Source: Oscillospiraceae bacterium
GTDB lineage: Bacteria; Bacillota; Clostridia; Oscillospirales; Oscillospiraceae
DNA: 64,000 bases
Assembly (NCBI GenBank): GCA_017448455.1
Contig: JAFSLL010000150.1
Coordinates: 1 to 64,000 of the forward strand
Direction: 5' to 3'
Shown here: piece by piece, positions 44,191 through 54,117 of the stretch
Numbering within the stretch: the stretch's first letter is position 1
Layout: each line of letters begins with the position of its first letter
Translations under genes and position numbers: made by a program
The notes under the pieces: generated by a model
Databases searched by the model: none
Seen by the model: the letters and a program-made list of their open reading frames with translations, nothing else
What the model was told of the DNA's origin: nothing

Positions 44191-45381
44191 TCAGCCGCCG
44201 TAATGCAGGGCGTCGATGGGCTTCATCTTGGCCGCCTTGTTCGCCGGATAGAGCCCGAAAATGACGCCGATCAGGAAGCAGAAGAGCACCGACAACACCA
44301 CGACCCTTCCGTTCAGATGGAAGGAGATGGAGGCGCTCACCGTAATCGCGGAGATGATCTGCAGAATGCCCCAGGAGACAAAGATGCCCAGCGCGCAGCC
44401 GAGCATGCAGAGCACAACGGCCTCGATGAGAAACTGCCGCAGGATGGAGCCGCGGCTGGCGCCGATAGCTTTGCGGATGCCGATCTCGCGGGTACGCTCG
44501 GTCACGGTGACCAGCATGATGTTCATGATGCCGATGCCGCCGACAATGAGCGAGATGGCCGCAATGCCGCCCAGCAGGATGTTCAGCAGGTTGCTGATCT
44601 GGCTCATGGCCTCCTCAATCAGGTTCTGGGAGGAGATGTAGAAGGCGTCTTCATCGCCCTCAAAACGCTCGAGCAGGATGTCCTTCATAACCTTCTCCGC
44701 CTGCTCCAGCGTAAAGCCCTCCGCCGCGCCGATGTAGAAGGTGGGGATGCTGACCCCGGTCCCCGTGGAGAGGCGGACCAGCGAGGTGTACGGGATATAG
44801 GCGACTTTCGCGCCGCCCGTCAGGATGGTGGCGAGAGACTCCTCCTGATCCTCCAGGGTTCCGATGACGGTGTATTTCACGCCGTCGAGGGCGATCTCCT
44901 CTCCCAGGCAGTCCGCGTAGCCGATGAGGTCAACCGCGGTCTTCTCCGGGATCACGCAGACGCGGCTGCTGTTGCGCACATCGCTGGAGGCGATGAAACG
45001 GCCGGCCGTCAGCTGCATGGTCTGGATCTTGTATTCATCCGCCGTCACACCGTAGACATTGAAGCTGGCGCTCTCGGTGCCGTATTTTCCAGTCGCGGTG
45101 GCGGTCGCATAGGGCGCGACGGCCGCAATGCTCGGTTCCTCGTCCACCCAGGTCTGCAGATCCTCCAGCCGTACCGGGACGCCCTTGTCATCCGTCACGT
45201 TGACGGTCAGCAGGCTGCTGCCGAGGCTGGAGACCTCGTCCGTGATGGCGCCGGTCGCGCTGTCGACCAGACTGACGAGCACCACCAGCGCCATGACGCC
45301 GATGATGATGCCGAGCATGGTGAGTGCCGAGCGCATTTTGTTGGCCCCGATGCTGCGCAGGGCCATTTTCAGGGATAGCAT
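44191..45381 (-). CDS. MacB-like ABC transporter permease (FtsX type)
   Basis: A 396-residue permease: one N-terminal helix ([26 protein letters not shown] region, residues about 18-40), a large extracellular MacB_PCD domain (about 45-270) and three C-terminal FtsX helices with the motif [28 protein letters not shown]. It is the mechanotransmission part of tripartite-type efflux of peptides, antibiotics or lipoproteins. It overlaps the ATPase stop by one base. Confidence 0.92.
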   Translation of the reverse strand: MLSLKMALRSIGANKMRSALTMLGIIIGVMALVVLVSLVDSATGAITDEVSSLGSSLLTVNVTDDKGVPVRLEDLQTWVDEEPSIAAVAPYATATATGKYGTESASFNVYGVTADEYKIQTMQLTAGRFIASSDVRNSSRVCVIPEKTAVDLIGYADCLGEEIALDGVKYTVIGTLEDQEESLATILTGGAKVAYIPYTSLVRLSTGTGVSIPTFYIGAAEGFTLEQAEKVMKDILLERFEGDEDAFYISSQNLIEEAMSQISNLLNILLGGIAAISLIVGGIGIMNIMLVTVTERTREIGIRKAIGASRGSILRQFLIEAVVLCMLGCALGIFVSWGILQIISAITVSASISFHLNGRVVVLSVLFCFLIGVIFGLYPANKAAKMKPIDALHYGG

Positions 45382-46052
45382 CAGAGTGTCACCTCCGTCA
45401 GTCTCCCGTCGAGAATATGCACAACCCGCTTCGCCTGGCGGGCGATGTCGTTGTCGTGGGTAATCAGGACAATGGTGTTCCCCCGCTCATGGAGCTCGCG
45501 GAACATGTCCAGAATCTCCCGGCTGGTTTTGGAGTCCAGGTTGCCGGTCGGCTCGTCCGCGAGGATCAGAGAGGGCTTTGTCACCAGGGCACGGGCGATG
45601 GCCACGCGCTGCTGCTGTCCGCCGGAGAGCTCCGTGGGGAGATGTTTGGCGCGGTTGGCGAGACCGACGTGCTCGAGCGCCTCACGGACGCGCTCCTGCC
45701 GCTCCGCCTTCCGCACGCGCTGGTAGATCAGCGGCAGCTCCACATTCTCCTCCGCCGACAGCTTCGGGATCAGGTTGAAACTCTGGAACACAAAGCCGAT
45801 CTTCCGGTTGCGCACTTCCGCCAGCTCGTTCTCGGAGTAGGCCTCGATCGGCGTGCCGTCGAGCAGGTACTCCCCCGCGTCGGCGATGTCCAGGCAGCCG
45901 ATGATATTCATCAGGGTGGATTTCCCGGACCCGGAGGGTCCGATGATGCTTACGAATTCGTGCGGCCGGACATGGAGATTCGCGTGATCCAGAGCATGGA
46001 CACGCTCTTCCCCGACCTGATAGATCTTGGAAACGTCTCTCAGTTCAATCAT
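45381..46052 (-). CDS. MacB/LolD-like ABC transporter ATPase
   Basis: A 223-residue ATPase. Walker [10 protein letters not shown] (near residue 37), signature [15 protein letters not shown], Walker [14 protein letters not shown] and switch His in [10 protein letters not shown]. Its short form and the family motifs place it with MacB/LolD/FtsE-type proteins. Starts 13 bases after the first adaptor gene; the operon is adaptor, ATPase, permease, adaptor. Confidence 0.94.
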   Translation of the reverse strand: MIELRDVSKIYQVGEERVHALDHANLHVRPHEFVSIIGPSGSGKSTLMNIIGCLDIADAGEYLLDGTPIEAYSENELAEVRNRKIGFVFQSFNLIPKLSAEENVELPLIYQRVRKAERQERVREALEHVGLANRAKHLPTELSGGQQQRVAIARALVTKPSLILADEPTGNLDSKTSREILDMFRELHERGNTIVLITHDNDIARQAKRVVHILDGRLTEVTL

Positions 46053-46065
46053 GGCCTGCCCCCGA

Positions 46066-47757
46066 TCAGCCGCGGAATCCGCCGCCCCGCGGGCCGCCCA
46101 TCATCATTGCGAAGAAGTCGACCTCTTTCTCGGTATAGAAAACGGTGGTTCCCTCTTCCAGACCGCTTCGAATCTCGGTGAATTCATCATTGGAGATACC
46201 GAGCTCGACCGGTGTCATGCCGCCGTACTGCTTGGTCTCCTCATCATAGGAAGTGTAGACAAAGGCACCGGCGCTTGTCTTGTGGATGGCGTCGGTCGGG
46301 ACGATCAGGACGTTCTCCGTCCCCTCGATGTTGATGACCACATCGGCCGTCATGCCGCTGAGCATGCCCGCGCCCTTGGCGAAGGTCACCTCCGCGGAAT
46401 ACGAGCTCACGCCCGAGGTGCTGTCCGCGGTGCGGTCGACCTCGGTGACGACGCCGCCGAGCTTCTCCGCGCCGACGGAGTCAATGCTCACCTCGGCGAT
46501 CTGTCCCTTCTCGAGAGAGAGAATATCCGATTCGTCCACACTGATCCTGACCAGCATGCTCTCGTCCCGCGCCATGGTCACCACCGCGGTGCCGGCAATA
46601 TTGCTGGTATCCGCCGTTGTGGCAGTCGTGGGCGCGGTGGTCGTGCCGCCCATGAAGTAGGAATAATAGCTGTCCATGCTGCTGTACGAAGGCGTGGCGC
46701 TCTGCGCCGCGGTATCCGCCTCGTCGGCGTCATAGTCCACCCGCAGAACCGTCCCGTCAAACGGCGCGCGCAGCGCCCCGCCCTGGTAGAGGCCGAGGAG
46801 CTCGAGCAAGGTGTCCTCCTTGTCCTTGCGCTGCTTCAGGATGCTGTTGTAGCGGGCGGAATAGGAGGTGTTGCTGAGGCTGCAGATGCTGCTGGAGGCG
46901 TAGACCTGCTGGTTCTCCCGTGCGGAGACGGTGGAGACCGTGCCTGCGAAGCCCGTTACGCGGAAGACGCTGTGGATATACAGCTCTCCGGCGCCGAGCT
47001 CGTTTCCGTCGGCATCCAGGATGCGCACGGCCTCGTCGAGCCGGGGGCCGTTGTCCGTCACGAGCACCGTAACGGTGCCGCCGACGTTTTTGTCCACCGT
47101 CCCGGCGATGACGCTGCCGTCCTCGCGCTCCACCGAAACAGCCTGTCCGGCAGTGAGCGCGCTGTTTTCAAAATCCACCGCCATCTTCCCGTCGAGGGAG
47201 ATGAGGGCCAGCGCCCCGTTTTCCACCATGCAGCTGGCGACATCGTCCTGCGGCGCGACAAAGATGCGCTTCACGCGGCCCGCGGCGCCGGCCCGGACGG
47301 AAGAGGCGACCTTGTCGTTGCCCGCGTCCGCGAGCTCCTTGTCCAGCTCCTCGATCTCGCTCTGCACCGTGGCCATGCTGCTGAGCACCGTGGTCAGATC
47401 CAGGGTGGCGACCACGTCGCCCTCGTGCAGGACATTGCCCGCGCGGACGACGACCTCGTCAATCTCGACCCCTTCGGGGACCGAGACGACCTCGGTATCC
47501 ACATCCTCAATAATGCCGGAGGCGCTGACGCGCGTGCTGATGGCGCCGTAGGCGGCGTCATAGCGCAGAACCTCGTCCTGATCCCGCGCGATGCTCGCGT
47601 CCACGCGGCGGCGCAGCACATTGACGGTGATCAGCAGCGCGACCGCGATGATCGCGATAATGATCAGCGCCGTGATGGCCGTCTTTCTCTTCTTTTTCTT
47701 CTTGGACTTGTTCAGCGCCGCAAACAGCGCGTCGTCGGTCCGTTTTTTCTCATCCAT
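46066..47757 (-). CDS. HlyD/MacA-type efflux adaptor (first of the operon)
   Basis: A 563-residue adaptor. Lys-rich N-terminus (KSKKKKKRKT), a membrane helix (about residues 27-50), a lipoyl half motif (EGVEIDEVVVRAGNVLHEGDVVATLD), short coiled coil, barrel domain and a Gly-rich end (GGPRGGGFRG). Residues about 395-420 (TTTAPTTATTADT) are a low-complexity linker. The ATG at 47757 has GGAGGG; the longer frame from 47805 lacks a ribosome site. First gene of the efflux operon, divergent from the VanW gene. Confidence 0.85.
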   Translation of the reverse strand: MDEKKRTDDALFAALNKSKKKKKRKTAITALIIIAIIAVALLITVNVLRRRVDASIARDQDEVLRYDAAYGAISTRVSASGIIEDVDTEVVSVPEGVEIDEVVVRAGNVLHEGDVVATLDLTTVLSSMATVQSEIEELDKELADAGNDKVASSVRAGAAGRVKRIFVAPQDDVASCMVENGALALISLDGKMAVDFENSALTAGQAVSVEREDGSVIAGTVDKNVGGTVTVLVTDNGPRLDEAVRILDADGNELGAGELYIHSVFRVTGFAGTVSTVSARENQQVYASSSICSLSNTSYSARYNSILKQRKDKEDTLLELLGLYQGGALRAPFDGTVLRVDYDADEADTAAQSATPSYSSMDSYYSYFMGGTTTAPTTATTADTSNIAGTAVVTMARDESMLVRISVDESDILSLEKGQIAEVSIDSVGAEKLGGVVTEVDRTADSTSGVSSYSAEVTFAKGAGMLSGMTADVVINIEGTENVLIVPTDAIHKTSAGAFVYTSYDEETKQYGGMTPVELGISNDEFTEIRSGLEEGTTVFYTEKEVDFFAMMMGGPRGGGFRG

Positions 47758-47900
47758 AGGCCAGCCCTCCGGAATTACAGTCTCGTAAATTTTATTGTAC
47801 CTCATATTGCGAAAATGATCGTTAACGCTTCTCTTTTCTTTTGTGAAGAAACTGTGAATTTCACTTCGCGGCTGCTTCCGAAGCCCCCGGAGATGTCCCC

Positions 47901-47929
47901 TTGCCGAAACGGAAAAGGAGTGTTATAAT
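47901..47929 (+). promoter_or_regulatory. Promoter of the VanW gene
   Basis: TTGCCG (47901-47906), a 17-base spacer and TATAAT (47924-47929), 43 bases before the ATG. Confidence 0.8.
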
Positions 47930-47972
47930 AGAAAGACTTTTGTGAAACCATACTGCCCTGAAGGGAGTTTTT

Positions 47973-49574
47973 ATGAAGATATTTCGGTTCATTCTGGCAC
48001 TGGTCCTGACGGTGCTGATCCTCGCGCTCGGCGCCGGCGTGTTTCTCGGCTACCGCGTTTCCAAACTGGACACCAACTACCCGAACCTGTCCATCGACGG
48101 GACGGAGGTCGGCGGTCTGACAAAAGAGGAGACGGTCAGGGCCATCAACGACGCGGGCTGGGAGAAGCGCATCTCCACACCGCTGACCGTCACCACGCTG
48201 GGCGGGCAGAGCTTCGAGGTGGAGCCGCTGCGCGCGGGCATCGCCTGCTCCGCCGAGGAGATGGCCGATCTCGCCTTCTCCTTCGGCCGTGACGGCGGCC
48301 TGATCGACCGGACCGTGAACTATGTGAAGAGCCTGCGCTCCCACAGTGAGATTCAGGAGGACACCGGAACCGCGGACCACGACTACCTGGTCGGGCTCAT
48401 CGAGGCCAATGAGGAAGCCGTGAACGCACTTCTGGGCGAGGAGGAATACACCGTCGACTATGACAGTGCCGAGCTTCACCTCGTCAAGGGCTACGGCGGT
48501 CTGAAGCTGGACCGCGAAGGGCTGGAGGAAGCCATCATCGCCGCGCTGCAGGCCGGCGAGACCGAGCTGAGCTTCGACCGTCTCGCGGAGGAGCCGGCGC
48601 AGCCGGACTTCGAGGCGATCTTTACCGAGCTGCACAAGACCCCCGTCAACGCGGAATACTCCGACGACGGGCGCTATGAGGTCATCGACGAGGTCATCGG
48701 CTGCAGCTTCGACACGGAGGACGCCGCCTCCCGCTGGGGCTCCGCCGCCCCCGCCGAAGAGGTCGTGATCCCGCTGGAGCTCACGGTTCCCGAGGTCACC
48801 GGCGAGCAGCTGCGGTCAAAGCTCTTCGGCGATCTGCTCGGCGCCTGCACGACCCTCTTCCCCAACTCCGGCGACAACCGCCGCAACAACCTGAATCTCT
48901 GCTGCTCGAAGATCGACGGCATGATCCTCTACCCGGGCGATGTCTTCTCGTATAACGAAGTCGTCGGCGCCCGCACGCTGGAGGGCGGCTTCCTGCCTGC
49001 CCCGGCCTATGTGGACGGCGAGGAGGTGGACGAGGTCGGCGGCGGCGCCTGCCAGGTCTCCAGCACGCTCTACGCCGCGACGCTCTTCGCCTTCATGGAG
49101 ACCGTGGAGCGCGAGTGCCATATCTTCCCGGTCCACTACATGCAGCTCGGCACCGACGCCACCGTGACCATCCCGGAGGGCGGACGGACGGTGGACTTCA
49201 AGTTCCGCAACAACCGCGAATACCCCATCAAGCTCGTCGGCATCTTCAACAACGACGAGAGCTCCATCACCTTCGAGATCTGGGGCACGCTCGAGGACGA
49301 CGACTTCATGCCCGTCGAGTTCGACAACTCCAAGGGCTGGGAGTTCACCTATGACCGCGTCATTGAGCCCGCGGATCCGGACCGCCCCGGCTACAAGATC
49401 AAGCCGGAGGTCGACCGTTACACCGACTCCGACGAGCAGGGCGAGCGCATCAGCACCCAGACCTGGCGCCGCGTCTATGACAGCGAGGGGAACATGGTCT
49501 ATGAGGACAGCACCAACATGCTGCTCCCGAACGGCCTCCACGCCCTGGACGTCTACCACGAACACAACGGGTAA
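47973..49574 (+). CDS. VanW family protein (YoaR-like)
   Basis: A 533-residue protein with an N-terminal membrane anchor (residues 5-27), one to two peptidoglycan-binding-4-like modules (about 35-235), and a VanW domain (about 310-430) with CCSKIDGMILYPGDVFSYNEVVG and EVGGGACQVSSTLYAAT. The C-terminal 90 residues are G5-like or beta-rich. VanW proteins are cell-wall associated and found near vancomycin genes, but most, like this one, are unlinked to resistance and of unknown biochemical role. The thioesterase gene follows by 21 bases. Confidence 0.9.
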   Translation: MKIFRFILALVLTVLILALGAGVFLGYRVSKLDTNYPNLSIDGTEVGGLTKEETVRAINDAGWEKRISTPLTVTTLGGQSFEVEPLRAGIACSAEEMADLAFSFGRDGGLIDRTVNYVKSLRSHSEIQEDTGTADHDYLVGLIEANEEAVNALLGEEEYTVDYDSAELHLVKGYGGLKLDREGLEEAIIAALQAGETELSFDRLAEEPAQPDFEAIFTELHKTPVNAEYSDDGRYEVIDEVIGCSFDTEDAASRWGSAAPAEEVVIPLELTVPEVTGEQLRSKLFGDLLGACTTLFPNSGDNRRNNLNLCCSKIDGMILYPGDVFSYNEVVGARTLEGGFLPAPAYVDGEEVDEVGGGACQVSSTLYAATLFAFMETVERECHIFPVHYMQLGTDATVTIPEGGRTVDFKFRNNREYPIKLVGIFNNDESSITFEIWGTLEDDDFMPVEFDNSKGWEFTYDRVIEPADPDRPGYKIKPEVDRYTDSDEQGERISTQTWRRVYDSEGNMVYEDSTNMLLPNGLHALDVYHEHNG

Positions 49575-49595
49575 TCCGCGGGAAAGGAGTGTGTC

Positions 49596-50024
49596 ATGCC
49601 GATGGACAACGAAAGACTTTCGCAGCTTCAGGAGGGCTGTTCCAGAGGTCTGAACGCCTACTGCGGGCTGGAAGTGCTGGATATAGACAGTGAACACTGC
49701 GTTCTTCTGTCGCGCCTGCGGCCGGAGCTGCGAAATCCCGCTGGAATCGCGCACGGCGGGGCCATCGCAACGCTGATGGACATGGCGTCAATTTATGTTG
49801 CCGTGGAGGCGGACAACGCACGGCACCTGATCACTACCCAGTCTGCCAATATCCACTATCTGCGACCGGTTGCCGGTGACAGCCTCCGGGCAGAAGCCCG
49901 TGTCATCCGCAAGGGCAGACGCGTCTGTGTGGTGCAGGTTGACTGCTTCAATGATGACGGCAGTCACGCTGTCACAGCGATCTTCGAAATCTCTTATCTG
50001 GACGCACCGCTCAACCCAGCGTGA
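49596..50024 (+). CDS. PaaI-type hotdog thioesterase
   Basis: A 142-residue single hotdog domain. The motif NPAGIAHGGAIATLMDMA (near residues 47-64) is the active-site helix of PaaI/YbdB-like acyl-CoA thioesterases; HLITTQSANIHYLRPV and AEARVIRKGRR follow. It hydrolyses acyl or aroyl thioesters in the cytoplasm. AAAGGAG precedes the ATG. Confidence 0.92.
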   Translation: MPMDNERLSQLQEGCSRGLNAYCGLEVLDIDSEHCVLLSRLRPELRNPAGIAHGGAIATLMDMASIYVAVEADNARHLITTQSANIHYLRPVAGDSLRAEARVIRKGRRVCVVQVDCFNDDGSHAVTAIFEISYLDAPLNPA

Positions 50025-50030
50025 TCACAG

Positions 50031-50059
50031 CCTCCTGTCAAACTGGCAGGAGGTTTTTT
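50031..50059 (+). terminator. Terminator after the thioesterase gene
   Basis: CCTCCTG and CAGGAGG with additional inner pairs, then six T. Confidence 0.9.
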
Positions 50060-50204
50060 GCGCCTTTTTCTCATATCAATTAAAAATATTATCGCTTTTT
50101 CGGACAGGATAGTATATGATATCTACAGAGATACAGGATACCATGCTTCGAAAAATAGCGCTGCATCCGCTGAAGGCAGATGCACAGTCATGAGGGGCGA
50201 GGAT

Positions 50205-51350
50205 ATGATTGGCGGCATATTGGATTTTGTAGACTACATTGCGAAGGATATCGACAGTTTTCCCAAAAAAGTCCAGGAGGGCATGTATCTGTTTTTTGGA
50301 TACAGCGCTGCCTATATCACCTATTATAAGGATAAAAACGGAAGCTATATTCCGCTTGAGTATTACGGCGATTCCGTTTATCAGGCGGACTTTGAGGTCT
50401 TTGCTGCGTCCTACGCAAAGGACGATGTCTTTGTTCGGAACATGGACCAGATGACCAAGTTCTCCATCCACGGCGGCAAATATGTCTGGCGTATTCAGGA
50501 CTTTGAAAACATCCCCTCTTTCCGGGAAAGCCAGTACTTCAAAAAGGGTTTGATCGTTCACGGTGTCGGTTATCGCTGCTGGATCACCTTCACCCAGACC
50601 TGGCGCAGTATGCAGCATGTCATTGTGGTATTCAAGAAAGAAGAAGCCGGTGATTTCACCGATGAGGAGCTCCGTCTGCTCAACGAGATCGGCCGCGCGC
50701 TCAAGCCCTGGATGAAGCTTTATAAAGATCACGTCGATCAAGATCTCTCAAAAGCGGCACTGAATGAACTGATTGACCAGGACAATGCCGGCTTTTGCAT
50801 CCTGAACAACAACTATCAGCGCATTTTTTCCACTAGGAATTTCGACAGTCTGAGCCGGCGTGCATGGGGGACCAAGGTATCGCTCATTGAAAAAATCCAA
50901 GCCATGATTCCGGATTCGCAGATGCTTCAGAAGACTGTCAGCACCGTTACGAAGAGTTCCGATCCCTGCCACACGACCTATGCCACACGCTTCTCCTCTT
51001 TCTGCTCCACGCGTGATGAAACGTACAAGATGCAGAACATTTTCATCATTCAGATCCGGGAAGACTCCCCCGGCAGTGTCCCGTCGGACGCCGACACCTC
51101 CCAGCCTGCCAATGCAGGCAGCCTGCTTTCCCGTGATGACATCACCAGGCGGGAGTTGGAAGTCCTGAAGCTGGTTTTGGACGGCCTTCCCGTTTCCGCG
51201 ATCGCAGATCGGATGTTCATATCTGCGGCAACCGTGCGGACCCATCTCAGCAGCCTGTATCGGAAATTCGAGGTGCGCAATCGTGCGGAACTGATTCAGA
51301 AACTCCACGAAAAAAATCTTATCTGGGGAACGCGGCTCCACAATTGTTGA
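50205..51350 (+). CDS. LuxR-type transcriptional regulator
   Basis: A 381-residue regulator with a C-terminal LuxR helix-turn-helix (ITRRELEVLKLVLDGLPVSA, then IADRMFISAATVRTHLSSLY, roughly residues 310-370). The N-terminal 200 residues form an alpha/beta sensor of GAF/PAS-like character without a clear family; no REC domain and no membrane segment. It precedes and is co-oriented with the membrane protein, flavoenzyme and SDR genes and probably controls them in response to a small ligand. ATG at 50205 (GAGGGG upstream) is preferred; 50190 is an alternative. Confidence 0.85.
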   Translation: MIGGILDFVDYIAKDIDSFPKKVQEGMYLFFGYSAAYITYYKDKNGSYIPLEYYGDSVYQADFEVFAASYAKDDVFVRNMDQMTKFSIHGGKYVWRIQDFENIPSFRESQYFKKGLIVHGVGYRCWITFTQTWRSMQHVIVVFKKEEAGDFTDEELRLLNEIGRALKPWMKLYKDHVDQDLSKAALNELIDQDNAGFCILNNNYQRIFSTRNFDSLSRRAWGTKVSLIEKIQAMIPDSQMLQKTVSTVTKSSDPCHTTYATRFSSFCSTRDETYKMQNIFIIQIREDSPGSVPSDADTSQPANAGSLLSRDDITRRELEVLKLVLDGLPVSAIADRMFISAATVRTHLSSLYRKFEVRNRAELIQKLHEKNLIWGTRLHNC

Positions 51351-51378
51351 GATAACTCAGCAAATGTGGAGCCGCGTT
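51329..51378 (+). terminator. Long hairpin at the end of the LuxR gene
   Basis: AACGCGGCTCCACA and TGTGGAGCCGCGTT are perfect 14-base complements around a 22-base loop. The first arm is inside the last codons of the gene. Few T residues follow, so termination or mRNA protection are both possible. Confidence 0.6.
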
Positions 51379-51445
51379 CAAATATCTCCGCCTGGAGTAA
51401 CGGAAACTGCGCACTTTGATGGATGTAATTTCTTTTAACACATTG

Positions 51446-51451
51446 TATAAT
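51446..51451 (+). promoter_or_regulatory. Possible -10 element before the flavoenzyme cluster
   Basis: TATAAT at 51446-51451, with no good -35 at 16-18 bases; this fits a promoter needing an activator such as the upstream LuxR protein. Confidence 0.4.
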
Positions 51452-51516
51452 TGTGTCAAGACAGGTGACGCGAGGAGTCGGAAAACTGCATAAGATTTAA
51501 AGGAGGATACTGGTTC

Positions 51517-52053
51517 ATGTTTTTTAACTTCAAAAAGCCGGAGCACTACGGGCTGAAAGTCTTCATCTGGATTTTCATCGTGGCAATGAACCTGATTGTC
51601 ATGATTCTCGATGAGCCACTCAAGGAGATCGGGTACCGAGGCTGGGCGTTCTGGCTTGTCAATATCTCATTCTTCCTGATGGAAGAACCTGACCTGAAAA
51701 AAAAGATTGTCTCAATTGTATGCGGCGCTGTCACAGGGTGTATCCTCGCATATCTCACGCTCAAACTTTACACGGGATATCTGACCGGGCTTGGTCATAT
51801 CGGCCTGATCATCCCCGTTGGGCTCAGCCTGGCGCTGGTCATTCTGTGCGGTCCTTTTTTCCCTGCATTCTTCAACACGGTCACCTTCATGTATTTCCTT
51901 GCTGCCCTGATTGTTCCGGCGGACGCAGTCACCAATGTCTGGACAAACTGCATGTGGGCAATTCTGGGCGCCATCATTGTCAACGGCGGGTGCATCCTCA
52001 TTATCAAACAATACCGGAAAGCGCAGATAAAAAAACTGCAGTCGCAGGCCTGA
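51517..52053 (+). CDS. Small integral membrane protein (DUF1097-like)
   Basis: A 178-residue protein with five membrane helices (about 12-32, 36-55, 60-82, 88-125, 130-165). The helix CGPFFPAFFNTVTFMYFLAAL recalls DUF1097-type inner-membrane proteins; assignment is tentative. It lies 79 bases before the flavoenzyme gene and may be a transporter for the cluster's substrate. AAAGGAGG precedes the ATG. Confidence 0.65.
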   Translation: MFFNFKKPEHYGLKVFIWIFIVAMNLIVMILDEPLKEIGYRGWAFWLVNISFFLMEEPDLKKKIVSIVCGAVTGCILAYLTLKLYTGYLTGLGHIGLIIPVGLSLALVILCGPFFPAFFNTVTFMYFLAALIVPADAVTNVWTNCMWAILGAIIVNGGCILIIKQYRKAQIKKLQSQA

Positions 52054-52132
52054 TCCCTATTCCCATAAAACTGTCCGTTCCCGGTTCCCCTTCATCACCT
52101 GAAACTGCAAATAACAGAAAGGAGTAAAACCG

Positions 52133-54079
52133 ATGGCCTATACCAAACTGTTCGAACCAGGAAAAATCGGAAATGTCGTCATCAAAAACAGAATCGCCAT
52201 GCCTCCCATGGGCACCGGGCTCGCTCTCCATAACGGCGAAGCCAGCGATGAAATCATCCGCTACTATGAGGAAAGGGCGATGGGCGGCTGCGGCCTGATC
52301 TTCACAGAGATCACCCGTGTCGACGAACTGCACGGCTGGGGCCTCGCCAACCAGCTCGCCCTGACGAATGCCGGTCACATTGGACGGATGATGCGCCTGA
52401 TCGACACGGTGCACAAGTATGGAACGAAAATCTTCGTACAACTGCATCATCCCGGCCGTGAAGGACATGCGCGTCTGAATCCCAGCCACAACGATATTGT
52501 TGCGCCTAGCGCCTTCGTAACAGAACGCTGCGATGAAATGCCCCACGAGCTCACGTTGGAGGAAGCCGGCCAGATCATTAAGATGTATGTAACCGCCGCC
52601 AAGATGGCGCAGTACGCCGGTGCAGATGGTGTCGAGCTGCATGGCGCGCACGGTTATTTCCTTGAGCAATGGCTGTCCCCGTTCTCCAACAGACGTACCG
52701 ATAAATATGGCGGCTGCTTTGAGAACCGCTGCCGTTTCGTGGATGAGATAATTTATGGTATCAAAAAGATCTGTGGTCCCGACTTCCCCGTTGGTATCCG
52801 TCTCTCCATCGATGAATTCATGGGCGATAAGGGTATCGATCTGAACCTCGGAGTCGAAATTGCGAAGCACTTTGAGAAGGTCGGCGTCTGCCACATCAAC
52901 GTCAGCTGCGGCATCTATGAAACCGGCTATACCATCATCCCCGCTTACATGTTCCCACAGGCCTGCCGAGAAGAGCTGTGCTCCGCAGTAAAGAAGGCTG
53001 TGAAGATCCCCGTTCTCTCTATTAACAACATCAAAGAGCCGAAGGTTGCCGAGCAGCTTCTGGAGAAGGGCGCCTGTGACTTTGTCTGTGTCGGCAGAAG
53101 TCAGCTGGCGGATCCCGAATGGGCCAACAAAGCCAAGCGCGGCGAAGACAAGCTGATTCGCAAGTGCATCGGTTGCTGCCGCTGTATTGACGCTATCTCT
53201 TACGGCCGCCATGTGGAGTGCGCCATCAACCCGCGGCTGGGGCGCGAAGCGGAGTACGACACGCCGCTGAAAGACGGCGATGGAAGACGGATTGTCGTAA
53301 TCGGCGGTGGGCCGGCAGGCATGCAGGCAGCCGTAACGCTCTCCGCACGCGGCTTTAAGGTCATTCTTCTGGAGGCTTCTGACCGGCTCGGCGGCACGCT
53401 GAACATTGCGGACAAGAACGTGAACAAGGAGAAACTCTCCTGGTTCATTGAGACCATGGCTGCCGAGGTGGAAGCTGCGGGCGTCGATGTCAGACTCGAC
53501 ACCAGAGCCAACGTAGACACTGTGCGCGCGCTGAATCCCGACGGCGTCATGGTATGCTGCGGCGGCACACATATCACACCGAATGTCCCGGGAAGAGATC
53601 TGGACAAGTGCATCTCCATCGAGGACATCGTCAGAGACTTTGACCAGGCAGGGCAGAGAGTCGCCATAATTGGCGGAGGCGCGAGCGGCATGGAGACCGC
53701 TGCCACGCTGATGAAAGCCGGACGCGAAGTATACATCGTCGACATGCTGCCGTTTATCGGAAACGGTCTCATCGAGCGGGTCGCGGGCGTGCTCCGAGCG
53801 CAGTTGGTCAGGGGTGGCGTCAAATTGATGCCGGGACACAAACTGGTTGAAATCACCGAAGCTGGGGTCAAACTGGAGAAGGTAGATGACCTGTCCCCGG
53901 TCGAGCTGGATGTGGATACTGTGATCTTTGCCGTTGGCATCCGGCCGCAGTATGAGCTTGCGGAAGCCATACAGAGCGCCTACCCCAATGCGAGAGTAGT
54001 AGGCGATGCCGCCCGTGCGAATACCGTGTTCGAAGCCATCCGCGACGCATACGGTGCAGCCTGGGTTTTTGAGCCATAA
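52133..54079 (+). CDS. Enoate-reductase-type NADH:flavin oxidoreductase
   Basis: A 648-residue enzyme of the 2,4-dienoyl-CoA reductase / 2-enoate reductase / BaiCD family. Residues 1-340 are an FMN-binding old-yellow-enzyme barrel (LFEPGKIGNVVIKNRIAMPPMG, VELHGAHGYFLEQWLSPFSN, RTDKYGG). A cysteine cluster for an iron-sulfur centre follows (CIGCCRC, then VECAINP), with a CxxCCxC spacing rather than the usual CxxCxxxC. Residues about 385-648 are the FAD/NAD half with GGGPAGMQAA and GGGASGMETA. It reduces an activated C=C bond; substrate (enoate, bile acid, steroid, aromatic acrylate) not known. Confidence 0.9.
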   Translation: MAYTKLFEPGKIGNVVIKNRIAMPPMGTGLALHNGEASDEIIRYYEERAMGGCGLIFTEITRVDELHGWGLANQLALTNAGHIGRMMRLIDTVHKYGTKIFVQLHHPGREGHARLNPSHNDIVAPSAFVTERCDEMPHELTLEEAGQIIKMYVTAAKMAQYAGADGVELHGAHGYFLEQWLSPFSNRRTDKYGGCFENRCRFVDEIIYGIKKICGPDFPVGIRLSIDEFMGDKGIDLNLGVEIAKHFEKVGVCHINVSCGIYETGYTIIPAYMFPQACREELCSAVKKAVKIPVLSINNIKEPKVAEQLLEKGACDFVCVGRSQLADPEWANKAKRGEDKLIRKCIGCCRCIDAISYGRHVECAINPRLGREAEYDTPLKDGDGRRIVVIGGGPAGMQAAVTLSARGFKVILLEASDRLGGTLNIADKNVNKEKLSWFIETMAAEVEAAGVDVRLDTRANVDTVRALNPDGVMVCCGGTHITPNVPGRDLDKCISIEDIVRDFDQAGQRVAIIGGGASGMETAATLMKAGREVYIVDMLPFIGNGLIERVAGVLRAQLVRGGVKLMPGHKLVEITEAGVKLEKVDDLSPVELDVDTVIFAVGIRPQYELAEAIQSAYPNARVVGDAARANTVFEAIRDAYGAAWVFEP

Positions 54080-54117
54080 TCCACGCGGAATCATGTTTGT
54101 GAGAAAGGAGTATTGTT

